DNA from: Altererythrobacter xiamenensis
GTDB lineage: Bacteria; Pseudomonadota; Alphaproteobacteria; Sphingomonadales; Sphingomonadaceae
Assembly (NCBI RefSeq): GCF_900177715.1
Contig: NZ_FXWG01000002.1
Coordinates: 186,001-250,000, forward strand
Length of the DNA stretch: 64,000 bases
Direction: 5' to 3'
Part shown: positions 17,479-24,712 of the stretch, in pieces
Position numbering within the stretch: position 1 is the first letter of the stretch
Layout: the number at the start of each line of letters is the position of its first letter
Made by a program: the position numbers and the translations under genes
The notes under the pieces: generated by a model
The model's database searches: none
Seen by the model: the letters and a program-made list of their open reading frames with translations, nothing else
What the model was told of the DNA's origin: nothing

Positions 17479-18324
17479 CTAGATCGATTTGCCAGCCCGC
17501 CCGGCGAGCTCGGTCACGAACTGCCAGGCGCTGCGTCCCGATAGCGGCCCGCGTGCTCGCGACCATTCCAAGGCTTCCTCGGCGGAAAACGCGAGATCCA
17601 GCGGCTCAGCATGTGCCGCGACGATATCGAGATAGTCATCCTGGCTGCAGGGATGAAAGCCGAGCCGCAGCCCAAAGCGGTCCGCCAGCGCGAGCGTGTC
17701 GTCCATGCGGTCACGCGCATGCAGCGGCCCTGCCTGGTCAGTTTCGTCGCGGGCGAGGATGGCGCGGTGATTCGAAGTGACGGCAAGACGCACATTGACG
17801 GGACGCGGTGCGAGGCTGCCCTCGAGTGCGCTGCGCAGGTGGCGCAGCACCGCATCGTCGCCGTAATCGAAGGCCAGATCGTCGAGATAGAGAAGGAAGC
17901 GCCGGTCGACCGATCCGATCGCTTCGAACAGCTCGGGCAAGGCCGCGAGACTTTCGACATCGAGCTGGATGAGTGCGAGACTGCCAGGATTGGCGCATTG
18001 CTCGTCAACCACCGCCGCCCGCAGGAGCGCGGACTTCCCCATACCGCGCGCGCCCCACAGCAGCATGTCATGCGATGCTGCGCCGGACGCATGGCGCGCG
18101 ACATTCTCGCGCACCGCCTGTTTCTGCCGATCGATGCCCTTGAGCCTCTCCAAGGGCAATGCGTCGATCTGTTCGACCGAACGCAGTCGCCCGGCATGCC
18201 AGAAATAGGCCGGATGCCCTGTCCAGTCGAAATCCGCCGGAGCACCCGGAGCGATCCGCTCTAGCGCCTCGGCTATCCGAGCCAGCGGATCCCCCTGGTC
18301 ATTCACGCGTCCAACTCCGATCAA
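17479..18324 (-). CDS. DUF815 AAA-type ATPase
   Basis: The 281-aa protein has the DUF815 pattern: DWTGHPAYFWHAGRLRSVEQIDALPLERLKGIDRQKQAVRENVARHASG, Walker A GARGMGKS, Walker B-like FLLYLDDLAF, then LAVTSNHRAILARD and FGLRLGFHPCSQDDYLDIV. This family is an uncharacterised AAA ATPase related to DnaA/ORC-type loaders. The ATG at 18324 overlaps the stop of the upstream acyl-CoA dehydrogenase (ATGA), so the two are coupled, although no functional link is known. The client is unknown. Confidence 0.88.
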   Translation of the reverse strand: MIGVGRVNDQGDPLARIAEALERIAPGAPADFDWTGHPAYFWHAGRLRSVEQIDALPLERLKGIDRQKQAVRENVARHASGAASHDMLLWGARGMGKSALLRAAVVDEQCANPGSLALIQLDVESLAALPELFEAIGSVDRRFLLYLDDLAFDYGDDAVLRHLRSALEGSLAPRPVNVRLAVTSNHRAILARDETDQAGPLHARDRMDDTLALADRFGLRLGFHPCSQDDYLDIVAAHAEPLDLAFSAEEALEWSRARGPLSGRSAWQFVTELAGRAGKSI

Positions 18325-20063
18325 CCAACCAGTTCTTCGGCGGGGAGAGTGTAGAGCAGGTCGGCACCCGCGGTTGCTGACGCCTTCAGGCCGCTTGCCT
18401 CAGGCACGATGCGGTCGAGGAAGAAGCGCACCGTCACCGGCTTGCTCTTGGCGAGCGAGGGTGCGGCGCCGCCCGCCACAGCCTCGGCCTGCTTCATCAG
18501 CTGCCAACCCGCGACGGCGACGGCCATCATGGTGCAGAAGGGAACGCTGCCCGCAAGCCGGTCATCGAGGCTCGCCTCGTCGCGCATCCACCGAGCAATC
18601 GCCGCGCAATCGCCAGCGAGTGCGAACAAGGTGGGTTCATCCGCCGCATCGCGCGCAATTTCTTCGAGCAGCGATATCACGGCGTCACCTCCATCGAGTC
18701 CCAGCTTGCGGGTGACGAGGTCTGCGGCCTGGATGCCGTTGGTGCCTTCGTAGATCGGGGCGATTTTCGAATCACGCCAGTGTTGCGCCGCGCCGGTCTC
18801 CTCGACGAAGCCCATGCCGCCGTGGACCTGGATGCCGATCCCGGCGATTTCGACGCCCACGTCGGTACCCCATGCCTTGACGAGCGGCACGAGCACTTCG
18901 GCGCGCATCTTTGCTGCCTGATTGCCCAGCGTGCCGCGATCGACCTGACCCGCGCAATAATAGAGCAATGCACGGGCGCCTTCGGTCAGCGCCTTCATGC
19001 GAAGCAGCATGCGGCGGACATCGGCATGTTCGAGGATCGCTACCGGGGTCTTGTCGGGAGAGCCCGCGCGTGCCGACTGGATGCGCTCTTTCGCATAGGC
19101 CATCGCCTGCTGGGTCGCGCGTTCGCCGATCTGGACGCCCTGGTTGCCGACGTTGATGCGCGCATTGTTCATCATCGTGAACATCGCCATCAACCCGCGG
19201 TTTTCCTCGCCGACGATTTCGCCGATGCATTCGTCATTGTCGCCATAGCTCATGACGCAGGTGGGCGAGGCGTTGATGCCGAGCTTGTGCTCGATACTGA
19301 CGCAGCGCAGGTCGTTCTTCGGACCGAGCGAGCCATCGTCCTTCACGTGGTACTTGGGCACGATGAAGAGCGAGATGCCGCGCGATCCTTCGGGCGCATC
19401 GGGCAGGCGTGCCAGCACGAGGTGGATGATATTGCCTGCAAGCTCGTGTTCACCCCAGGTGATGTAGATTTTCTGACCTTTTATCAGATATTTGCCTGCA
19501 TGCTCGCCTTCGGTGATCGGGGTGGCGGTGGCGCGCAATGCTCCGACATCGGATCCGGCCTGCGGTTCGGTCAGATTCATGGTCCCGGACCATGCGCCGC
19601 TAACGAGGTCGGGCAGGTATTTTGCCTTCTGCGCGTCCGAGCCATGATGTTCGAGCGCCTCGATCGCGCCGACGCTCAGCATCGGCAGCAGGTTGAATGC
19701 CATGTTCGCACTGCCGAGGTTCTCCAGCACGTTGCACGAGAGCGTAAAGGGCAGGCCCTGTCCGCCGAACTCTTCGGGCGACGCGATCGCGTTCCAGCCC
19801 TGCTCGACATAGGCGTCATAGGCTTCCTTGAAACCTTCAGGCAGGCGGACCACCCCGTTTTCAAGCTTTGCCCCCTCGAGATCGCCAACGCGGTTGAGCG
19901 GGGCGAACTCGCCGGCGGCGAATTGCCCGACGCCTTCGACAATGGCCTCGACCAGATCGGGCTCTGCCGCGGCAAAACGTTCGGATTCGGCGAGTTCCTC
20001 GATCCCGGCGTTCACGCGAATGGCGAGGAGCTGTTCCTGGGTGGGCGGGGTATAGGGTGTCAC
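18321..20063 (-). CDS. Acyl-CoA dehydrogenase (DmdC/AidB-like, with C-terminal domain)
   Basis: An FAD-dependent acyl-CoA dehydrogenase of the roughly 580-600-aa class with the extra C-terminal domain seen in DmdC-type enzymes. Motifs are GWNAIASPEEFGGQGLP, MNLTEPQAGSDVGALRA, GQKIYITWGEHEL, VHGGMGFVEETGAAQHWRDSKIAPIYEGTNGIQAADLVTRKLG. The YEGTNGIQA loop carries the catalytic Glu. I choose GTG 20063 because AAGGAAG lies 8 bases upstream and homologous proteins begin TPYTPPTQEQ; a TTG at 20096 would add 11 residues. The C-terminal LKSKPVTVRFFLDRI-like region is typical. The acyl substrate cannot be read from sequence. Confidence 0.9.
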   Translation of the reverse strand: MTPYTPPTQEQLLAIRVNAGIEELAESERFAAAEPDLVEAIVEGVGQFAAGEFAPLNRVGDLEGAKLENGVVRLPEGFKEAYDAYVEQGWNAIASPEEFGGQGLPFTLSCNVLENLGSANMAFNLLPMLSVGAIEALEHHGSDAQKAKYLPDLVSGAWSGTMNLTEPQAGSDVGALRATATPITEGEHAGKYLIKGQKIYITWGEHELAGNIIHLVLARLPDAPEGSRGISLFIVPKYHVKDDGSLGPKNDLRCVSIEHKLGINASPTCVMSYGDNDECIGEIVGEENRGLMAMFTMMNNARINVGNQGVQIGERATQQAMAYAKERIQSARAGSPDKTPVAILEHADVRRMLLRMKALTEGARALLYYCAGQVDRGTLGNQAAKMRAEVLVPLVKAWGTDVGVEIAGIGIQVHGGMGFVEETGAAQHWRDSKIAPIYEGTNGIQAADLVTRKLGLDGGDAVISLLEEIARDAADEPTLFALAGDCAAIARWMRDEASLDDRLAGSVPFCTMMAVAVAGWQLMKQAEAVAGGAAPSLAKSKPVTVRFFLDRIVPEASGLKASATAGADLLYTLPAEELVG

Positions 20064-20124
20064 TTCAGAGGCTTCCTTGGGCAAAAAACTTGGCAATTCC
20101 GAGCATCACCTATAGCGCGCGGCC

Positions 20125-21042
20125 ATGACCTGCAAACCCGCTACGGAATTGCTGCTTGCGGACGACGCGGGAATCGCCCGCGCGGCCGAAGTGCTGCGCG
20201 CTGGCGGGCTGGTCGCCGTGCCGACAGAAACGGTCTACGGCCTCGCAGCGAGAGCGGACAGCGCAGAGGCGGTGGCGAAGATTTACGAAGCGAAGGGCCG
20301 TCCGAGCTTCAATCCGCTGATCGTGCATGTGCGCGATGAGGAGCAGGCGGCGCGCTATGCGGATCTGCCCGGGGCCGCCAGAAGTCTCGCGGAGGCGTAC
20401 TGGCCAGGTCCGCTGACGCTGGTTCTGTCTTTGCGACAGGATGCGGGATTGGCACCTACCGTGACGGCTGGGCTCGACACGGTTGCTCTGCGTGCGCCTG
20501 CACACCCTGTGATGAGGGCCTTGCTCAAACAGATAGACTTCCCGCTTGCTGCTCCTTCGGCCAACCGCAGCGGTTACATCAGCCCGACCACTGCCGGGCA
20601 TGTGCTCGCTTCGCTCGACGGGCGGATCGACCTCGTGCTCGATGGCGGACCATGCGAAGCAGGGCTAGAATCGACTATTGCCGCGATCCGTGCTGACGGA
20701 AGCGTCGATGTTCTTCGCCCGGGGCCTATCGACTTGGGCGATCCTGCCGAGAGTTCATCGATCGAAGCGCCGGGCCAGCTCGCTCAACATTATGCTCCTG
20801 GCAAGCCGGTGCGGCTCAACGCTCGGGACAGCGAGCCCGACGAGTTCATGATCGGTTTTGGCGAGATGTCGGGTGATTGCAGCCTGTCCGAAGCGGGTGA
20901 CCTGCAGGAGGCGGCGGCCCGGCTCTACGATTGCCTCCACCAGGGGGCAGCCAGCGAGAAGCCGCGCATCGCAGTCGCGCCGATTCCAGACGATGAGGTG
21001 GGTAAGGCGATTAACGACAGGCTGCGCCGCGCCGCCGCCTGA
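20125..21042 (+). CDS. tsaC: L-threonylcarbamoyladenylate synthase (Sua5/TsaC, YrdC domain)
   Basis: The enzyme makes threonylcarbamoyl-AMP from threonine, bicarbonate and ATP, the first step of tRNA t6A37 synthesis. The 305-aa protein is the long Sua5 form: YrdC domain with GGLVAVPTETVYGLAARA, KIYEAKGRPSFNPLIVH, WPGPLTLVL, RAPAHPVMRALL and FPLAAPSANRSGYISPTTAGHV, a linker SIEAPGQLAQHYAPGKPV, and the C-terminal Sua5 domain. The KxR/S/N threonylcarbamate-site residues of the YrdC core are present. ATG 20125 is the only reasonable start. It is divergent from the acyl-CoA dehydrogenase gene with about 60 bases between. Confidence 0.95.
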   Translation: MTCKPATELLLADDAGIARAAEVLRAGGLVAVPTETVYGLAARADSAEAVAKIYEAKGRPSFNPLIVHVRDEEQAARYADLPGAARSLAEAYWPGPLTLVLSLRQDAGLAPTVTAGLDTVALRAPAHPVMRALLKQIDFPLAAPSANRSGYISPTTAGHVLASLDGRIDLVLDGGPCEAGLESTIAAIRADGSVDVLRPGPIDLGDPAESSSIEAPGQLAQHYAPGKPVRLNARDSEPDEFMIGFGEMSGDCSLSEAGDLQEAAARLYDCLHQGAASEKPRIAVAPIPDDEVGKAINDRLRRAAA

Positions 21043-21045
21043 CGC

Positions 21046-21378
21046 TCAATCCTCGGGTTCGCGCGCCGGAAGCGTCGCGCGGACAGCTTCGATTTCGTCA
21101 TAGACCGCGCGTTGTTCGTCACAGGCACGGCGATTGCCGTCCTCGCATTCCTCGTCGAGCTTCCAGTATTCGCGCTCGAGCTCGCCAAGCCGCTCCTCGC
21201 GCTTGCGTAGTTCGCGCCCGCGCTTCTCGTCGGCTTCGGACTGGCTGGTAGTGGCGAGATCGACGCCCTTGCTCGCAATCTTGACCGGTGCCGTCACGAC
21301 ATCAGCCGCCGTTTTGACGAGGCAGCCCGAGAGCATCAGACTGGCTGCAGGCAGAAGAGCAAGAAAAAGACCGCGCAT
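21046..21378 (-). CDS. Small lipoprotein of unknown function
   Basis: The 110-aa protein has a lipoprotein signal MRGLFLALLPAASLMLSGC with lipobox LSGC (Cys19), then VKTAADVVTAPVKIASKGVDLATTSQSEADEKRGRELRKREERLGELEREYWKLDEE, a probable coiled coil of charged heptads, and a Cys pair (DEECEDGNRRACDEQ) that could form a disulfide. The ATG at 21378 puts the signal at the start; a longer Arg-rich frame upstream is an artefact of the antisense strand. It overlaps no neighbour, ending 3 bases after the tsaC stop (convergent). Function unknown. Confidence 0.75.
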   Translation of the reverse strand: MRGLFLALLPAASLMLSGCLVKTAADVVTAPVKIASKGVDLATTSQSEADEKRGRELRKREERLGELEREYWKLDEECEDGNRRACDEQRAVYDEIEAVRATLPAREPED

Positions 21379-21454
21379 CAGTGGCTTCTGACACGCGGTC
21401 TTGTTCTGTGCAACGCCCGTGCGGTGAACGGCGCGGGCGCTTACCGCAATTGGA

Positions 21455-22312
21455 TCACGCCTTGCGCGGTTTCTTCGGCGAGGCCTTCTTCGCCACGCGC
21501 TTCTTGCTCGCGGCCTTCTTCTTCGCCTTCGGTTCGGCCTTGGCGACGTCCTCGGTCGCTTCAGCCTCAGCCGGCTCGGATGCCGCTTCACAGATCACCT
21601 TGCCCGAACCCATCGACTTGACCTCGCAGGTTGCGCGGCCGGTGACGCGGACCGTTCCCGAGCCCATGATGTTGGCATCGACCTTGCCATCGGAAGCGAA
21701 AGCCGCATCGCCCGAACCGGCAATATTGATATCGGCGCTATCGACCTTGAGGCCCTGCATGTCGGCCTTCCCCGAACCTGCCACCGTCAGATCGAGCGAG
21801 TCGGCCCTGCCGCCAGCGCTCATGGTGCCCGAACCGGCGAGGGTAACGCTGGCCTTGCCTGCGCGCACATCGGCCACGTCAAGCGAACCGGAGCCGGCAA
21901 TCGTGATGTCCGTATCGCCTTCCATGGCGGCAGCGGTGACCTTGCCCGACCCGGCGATGGTGATCGATTCGGGTGCGGGCATGGTAACGCGCACGGTTGC
22001 AGTACCGACATCGCCCCATTTGCCCTTCTCGCGCATCACGCCGAGCGTGCCGTCCTTGAGCGTGAAGCGAACCAGGTCCGCTGCCTTGCTGTCGCCTTCG
22101 ACTGCAATGTCGAGCGTGCTACCTTCGGAAACCACCACCTCATCAGGGCCCGCGAGGACCAGCTTCGTTGGTGCATCGCCCGATGTATCGAGCTCGGCTA
22201 GCGGAACACCTTCCTCACCGTTGATGCTGATGTCCATATCGCACCCTGATACGGCGGCGCCGAGCGCGAGTGCCGCAATCGGGGCAATTCCCTTGATAAG
22301 CTTGTGAAGCAT
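21455..22312 (-). CDS. GIN-domain (DUF2807) lipoprotein with lysine-rich tail
   Basis: The 285-aa protein has lipobox AVSGC (Cys24) and a head-GIN-domain-type beta-solenoid in which AGSG recurs in each strand turn (ITIAGSGKV, ITIAGSGSL, VTLAGSGTM, LTVAGSGKA, INIAGSGDA, then ANIMGSGTV and KSMGSGKV). The last roughly 25 residues are Lys/Ala-rich (KAKKKAASKKRVAKKASPKK), unusual for an exported lipoprotein. A strong GGAGGAG ribosome binding site precedes ATG 22312. A long dyad operator-like sequence lies 39-66 bases upstream. The function of GIN domains is not established; they may bind carbohydrates or form surface fibres. Confidence 0.82.
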   Translation of the reverse strand: MLHKLIKGIAPIAALALGAAVSGCDMDISINGEEGVPLAELDTSGDAPTKLVLAGPDEVVVSEGSTLDIAVEGDSKAADLVRFTLKDGTLGVMREKGKWGDVGTATVRVTMPAPESITIAGSGKVTAAAMEGDTDITIAGSGSLDVADVRAGKASVTLAGSGTMSAGGRADSLDLTVAGSGKADMQGLKVDSADINIAGSGDAAFASDGKVDANIMGSGTVRVTGRATCEVKSMGSGKVICEAASEPAEAEATEDVAKAEPKAKKKAASKKRVAKKASPKKPRKA

Positions 22313-22350
22313 GGGCGGTGGTCTCCTCCAAAAATCCTATGTCCAATCCC

Positions 22351-22378
22351 TTGGCGTATTGCCGACATAATACACCAA
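22351..22378. promoter_or_regulatory. 10+8+10 inverted repeat, possible operator of the GIN-domain gene
   Basis: Arms TTGGCGTATT (22351-22360) and AATACACCAA (22369-22378) match as inverted repeats at 9 of 10 positions, with spacer GCCGACAT. It lies 39 bases upstream of the GIN-domain start, where a promoter is expected, and before the carD terminator. The size fits a dimeric repressor or activator site. Confidence 0.5.
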
Positions 22379-22402
22379 GCCCCAAGCTGCAAGCGCCCAA
22401 CG

Positions 22403-22430
22403 AAAAAGGGCCGCCCGACGGGCAGCCCTT
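22403..22430 (-). terminator. Intrinsic terminator of carD
   Basis: Read on the minus strand, AAGGGCTGCCCG, a short turn TC, then GGGCGGCCCTT followed by TTTT. The arms pair over about 11 bp with one G-U. It starts 40 bases after the carD stop, in the carD-to-GIN gap. Confidence 0.85.
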
Positions 22431-22469
22431 CATCGATCCCGAAAGGACCTTGATCGATCAATCGTGCGA

Positions 22470-23003
22470 TCAGGCGTCTTCGGTATTCTCGTAATATTGC
22501 GGAGCGTGCTCGCGCAGCACGTCGAGGATTTTCTCGAGCGCAGTCGCTTCGTCGGTTTCCTCCATCGCAGCAAGTTCGCGCGCGAGGCGGCTCGAGGCAG
22601 CTTCGAAGATCTGGCGCTCCGAATAGCTCTGCTCGGGCTGGTCGTCCGGACGGAAGAGGTCGCGGGTTACTTCGGCGATCAGCACGATCTCGCCCGAGTT
22701 GATCTTGGCTTCGTATTCCTGGGCGCGGCGCGACCACATGGTGCGCTTGACCTTGGGCTTGCCCTTGAGCGTTTCCATCGCTTCCTTCAGCGTCTTGTCG
22801 CTCGAAAGCTTACGCATGCCGATCGATTCAACCTTGTTGGTCGGAACGCGCAGCGTCATGCGCTCCTTCTCGAAACGCAACACGTAAAGTTCGAGCTGCA
22901 TGCCCGCGATCTCTTCGTTCTGAAGTTCGATGACACGGCCAACGCCGTGCTTGGGATAGACGACATAGTCGCCGACGGTAAAAGCAGGAGCCTTGGTGGC
23001 CAT
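22470..23003 (-). CDS. carD: CarD/CdnL-family transcriptional regulator
   Basis: CarD-family proteins bind the RNA polymerase beta subunit and stabilise open complexes, notably at rRNA and growth-related promoters in Caulobacter. The 177-aa protein has the RNAP-interaction (Tudor-like) domain FTVGDYVVYPKHGVGRVIELQNEEIAGMQLELYVLRFEKERMTLRVP and a helical DNA-binding C-terminal domain with WSRRAQEYEAKINSG and DLFRP. ATG 23003 has AGGAAAG 7 bases upstream. It lies downstream of fdxA in the conserved S4-fdxA-carD order, here interrupted by yihY. An intrinsic terminator follows. Confidence 0.95.
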   Translation of the reverse strand: MATKAPAFTVGDYVVYPKHGVGRVIELQNEEIAGMQLELYVLRFEKERMTLRVPTNKVESIGMRKLSSDKTLKEAMETLKGKPKVKRTMWSRRAQEYEAKINSGEIVLIAEVTRDLFRPDDQPEQSYSERQIFEAASSRLARELAAMEETDEATALEKILDVLREHAPQYYENTEDA

Positions 23004-23204
23004 GCACTTTCCTTTCTTGTCGACCCGGCCAGCTTTTACGACAGTCGAAGTCTGCATTCGGGCCAACCGAGGTGGCACCGCACAGGACTTCAGAGCTGTT
23101 GATTGCTGGTCCTTGTCCTTCTCGCTCTACGCCCGATACCGAGACCAAACCGGCGGGCTTGATTGATTATATAACATAATCGCAACAAAATTGCGAGTCC
23201 CGCG
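23004..23204 (-). promoter_or_regulatory. yihY-carD intergenic region with probable carD promoter
   Basis: 201 bases. An exact TATAAT on the minus strand (23166-23171) lies inside an AT-rich dyad GATTAT-ATAAC-ATAATC (23165-23181), about 160 bases upstream of carD. No strong -35 match is seen. The rest holds no credible gene. Confidence 0.4.
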
Positions 23205-24002
23205 TCATTTGGCTGGTGCGCGGGCACATACAGCCGAAAAATGCGCCCCGAAGAGAAGGAAGAAGGCGCTCAGGAACAGCCACGTCATGAGGACAATCAC
23301 AGCGCCCAGAGAGCCGTAGGTGGCATTGTAACTCCCCAGATTCGCCGCATAAAAACCGAACCCTGCGCTTGCGATCATCCACCCGATGGCGAAGAGGGCT
23401 GCGCCCGGCCTGATGTCGTGCCAGGCCGGCGAAGGGCGGTTGGGCCCGATCCTGTAGAGGATGCAAGCGCCCGCAAAGCCAGCGGCGCCAACGACGAGGA
23501 AACTCGCGGCACCAGCGAATCCCGCACGCAGCATGCCCGATAGAGCGCTTGCGCCGGCGACCAGTCCCAGCGCCAGCACCGCGCCGGCCGTGATTGCGAG
23601 CGCCATCAGATTCGCTTTGAGGATCCCGCGGTTTTCATCAGCGTGGAAGGCGATGTTCATTCCGGTGATGATCGCCAGCGCGCCGCTGCGAGCGCTGAAC
23701 AGCGCCAATGACAGCGCGAGGAGCAATCCCAGGCCCTGGGCTCCGGTCCGTGTCTCGATTACGCTATCGAGCTGGTCGGTCACCAATTGTGCGGCAGAGG
23801 GTGGCAAGGTCTCCGCCAGGGTCTGCGCATGACCTGCAACGGTCTCGGCGTCGGCGACGAGACCGTAGGTCAGAACGACGACGGCGAGCAGGGGCACCAT
23901 GGCGAGAAAGGCGTAGAACGCGATTCCCGCAGACAGCAGTGTGATGTTTTCCTCGCTGGCGTCGGACCACGCCCGCTTGGCTCTATCGATCACGGAACCC
24001 AT
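23205..24002 (-). CDS. YihY/BrkB family inner-membrane protein
   Basis: The 265-aa protein is mostly hydrophobic with about six membrane helices. It has the family opening AKRAWSDASEENITLLSAGIAFYAFLAMVPLLAVVVLTYG, the central LFSARSGALAIITGMNIAF segment, and the C-terminal GAVIVLMTWLFLSAFFLLFGAHFSA. These are the conserved YihY (formerly called RNase BN in error) features. Its role is unknown; it is not a ribonuclease. It lies between fdxA and carD, 40 bases after fdxA. Confidence 0.9.
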   Translation of the reverse strand: MGSVIDRAKRAWSDASEENITLLSAGIAFYAFLAMVPLLAVVVLTYGLVADAETVAGHAQTLAETLPPSAAQLVTDQLDSVIETRTGAQGLGLLLALSLALFSARSGALAIITGMNIAFHADENRGILKANLMALAITAGAVLALGLVAGASALSGMLRAGFAGAASFLVVGAAGFAGACILYRIGPNRPSPAWHDIRPGAALFAIGWMIASAGFGFYAANLGSYNATYGSLGAVIVLMTWLFLSAFFLLFGAHFSAVCARAPAK

Positions 24003-24042
24003 GGTGCGAGCGACGAATCAATCGCCCGATGGTTCCTGAAAA

Positions 24043-24381
24043 TCAGTCGCCTTCGCCGGGCTCCGGAGTGAAGTACTTCTCGAACTTCCCCTCTTCGCCC
24101 TTGTGCTCGTCGGCATCTGCGGGCGGATCCTTCTGGCTGGTGATGTTGGGCCACTCAGCCGAATACTTGGTGTTGAGCTCAAGCCACTTTTCCAGACCAT
24201 CCTCGGTATCGGGCAGGATCGCCTCGGCCGGACATTCCGGCTCGCACACGCCGCAATCGATACATTCGGAAGGGTTGATGACCAGCATCGTTTCGCCTTC
24301 GTAGAAGCAATCCACCGGGCACACCTCGACACAATCGGTGTATTTGCATTTGATGCAGGCGTCGGTGACGACGTAGGTCAT
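24043..24381 (-). CDS. fdxA: Ferredoxin FdxA (7Fe type)
   Basis: A small electron carrier with one [3Fe-4S] and one [4Fe-4S] cluster. The 112-aa protein has two Cys motifs in the first 60 residues: [14 protein letters not shown] (residues 9-22) and [12 protein letters not shown]. The sequence [29 protein letters not shown] is characteristic of alphaproteobacterial FdxA. The C-terminal half is acidic and likely flexible. It follows the S4-domain gene by 15 bases. The redox partner is not evident. Confidence 0.95.
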   Translation of the reverse strand: MTYVVTDACIKCKYTDCVEVCPVDCFYEGETMLVINPSECIDCGVCEPECPAEAILPDTEDGLEKWLELNTKYSAEWPNITSQKDPPADADEHKGEEGKFEKYFTPEPGEGD

Positions 24382-24396
24382 TGAGGATCATCCCTT

Positions 24397-24699
24397 TCAA
24401 TCGCAGTTCTTGTTCGCTGCTATGGAGATTTCGCCCGCGCGGTCAAGCTCACGATATTGCGAGCGGGCAATGTCAGGCGATCCGCGCCTGTCGGGAAGCT
24501 CCAGAATTTCCACGATGCGGACACCGCTTCCCCATGGAAAAACCAGCACGTCGCCGGGACCAGCTTCCGCACTGGTGCGCGACACGTGGATGCCGTTCAA
24601 GCGCATGTGGCCCGCTTCGATCATCGCAGCAGCCTTGCTGCGAGTTCGCGCAAAACGGAGATAGACGAGCAGCCGGTCGAGCCGCATCGTCTTGCGCAT
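24397..24699 (-). CDS. S4-domain RNA-binding protein (Hsp15-like)
   Basis: The 100-aa protein begins MRKTMRLDRLLVYLRFARTRSKAAAMIEAGHMRLNG, an S4 RNA-binding domain as in Hsp15/HslR, which recycles stalled 50S subunits. The rest (DVLVFPWGSGVRIVEILELPDRRGSPDIARSQYREL) fits HslR-like proteins of alphaproteobacteria, which lack the longer E. coli C-terminus. ATG 24699 is chosen; ATG 24687 is possible. It starts 13 bases after the helicase stop and is followed by fdxA, so helicase, S4 gene and fdxA are probably one operon. Confidence 0.88.
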   Translation of the reverse strand: MRKTMRLDRLLVYLRFARTRSKAAAMIEAGHMRLNGIHVSRTSAEAGPGDVLVFPWGSGVRIVEILELPDRRGSPDIARSQYRELDRAGEISIAANKNCD

Positions 24700-24712
24700 T
24701 ATGCAGCGCCGC

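Noticed and set aside
18780-20339. Plus-strand open frame (519 codons) opposite the acyl-CoA dehydrogenase
   Set aside because: Shadow frame; it also crosses the divergent promoter region and the real tsaC start.
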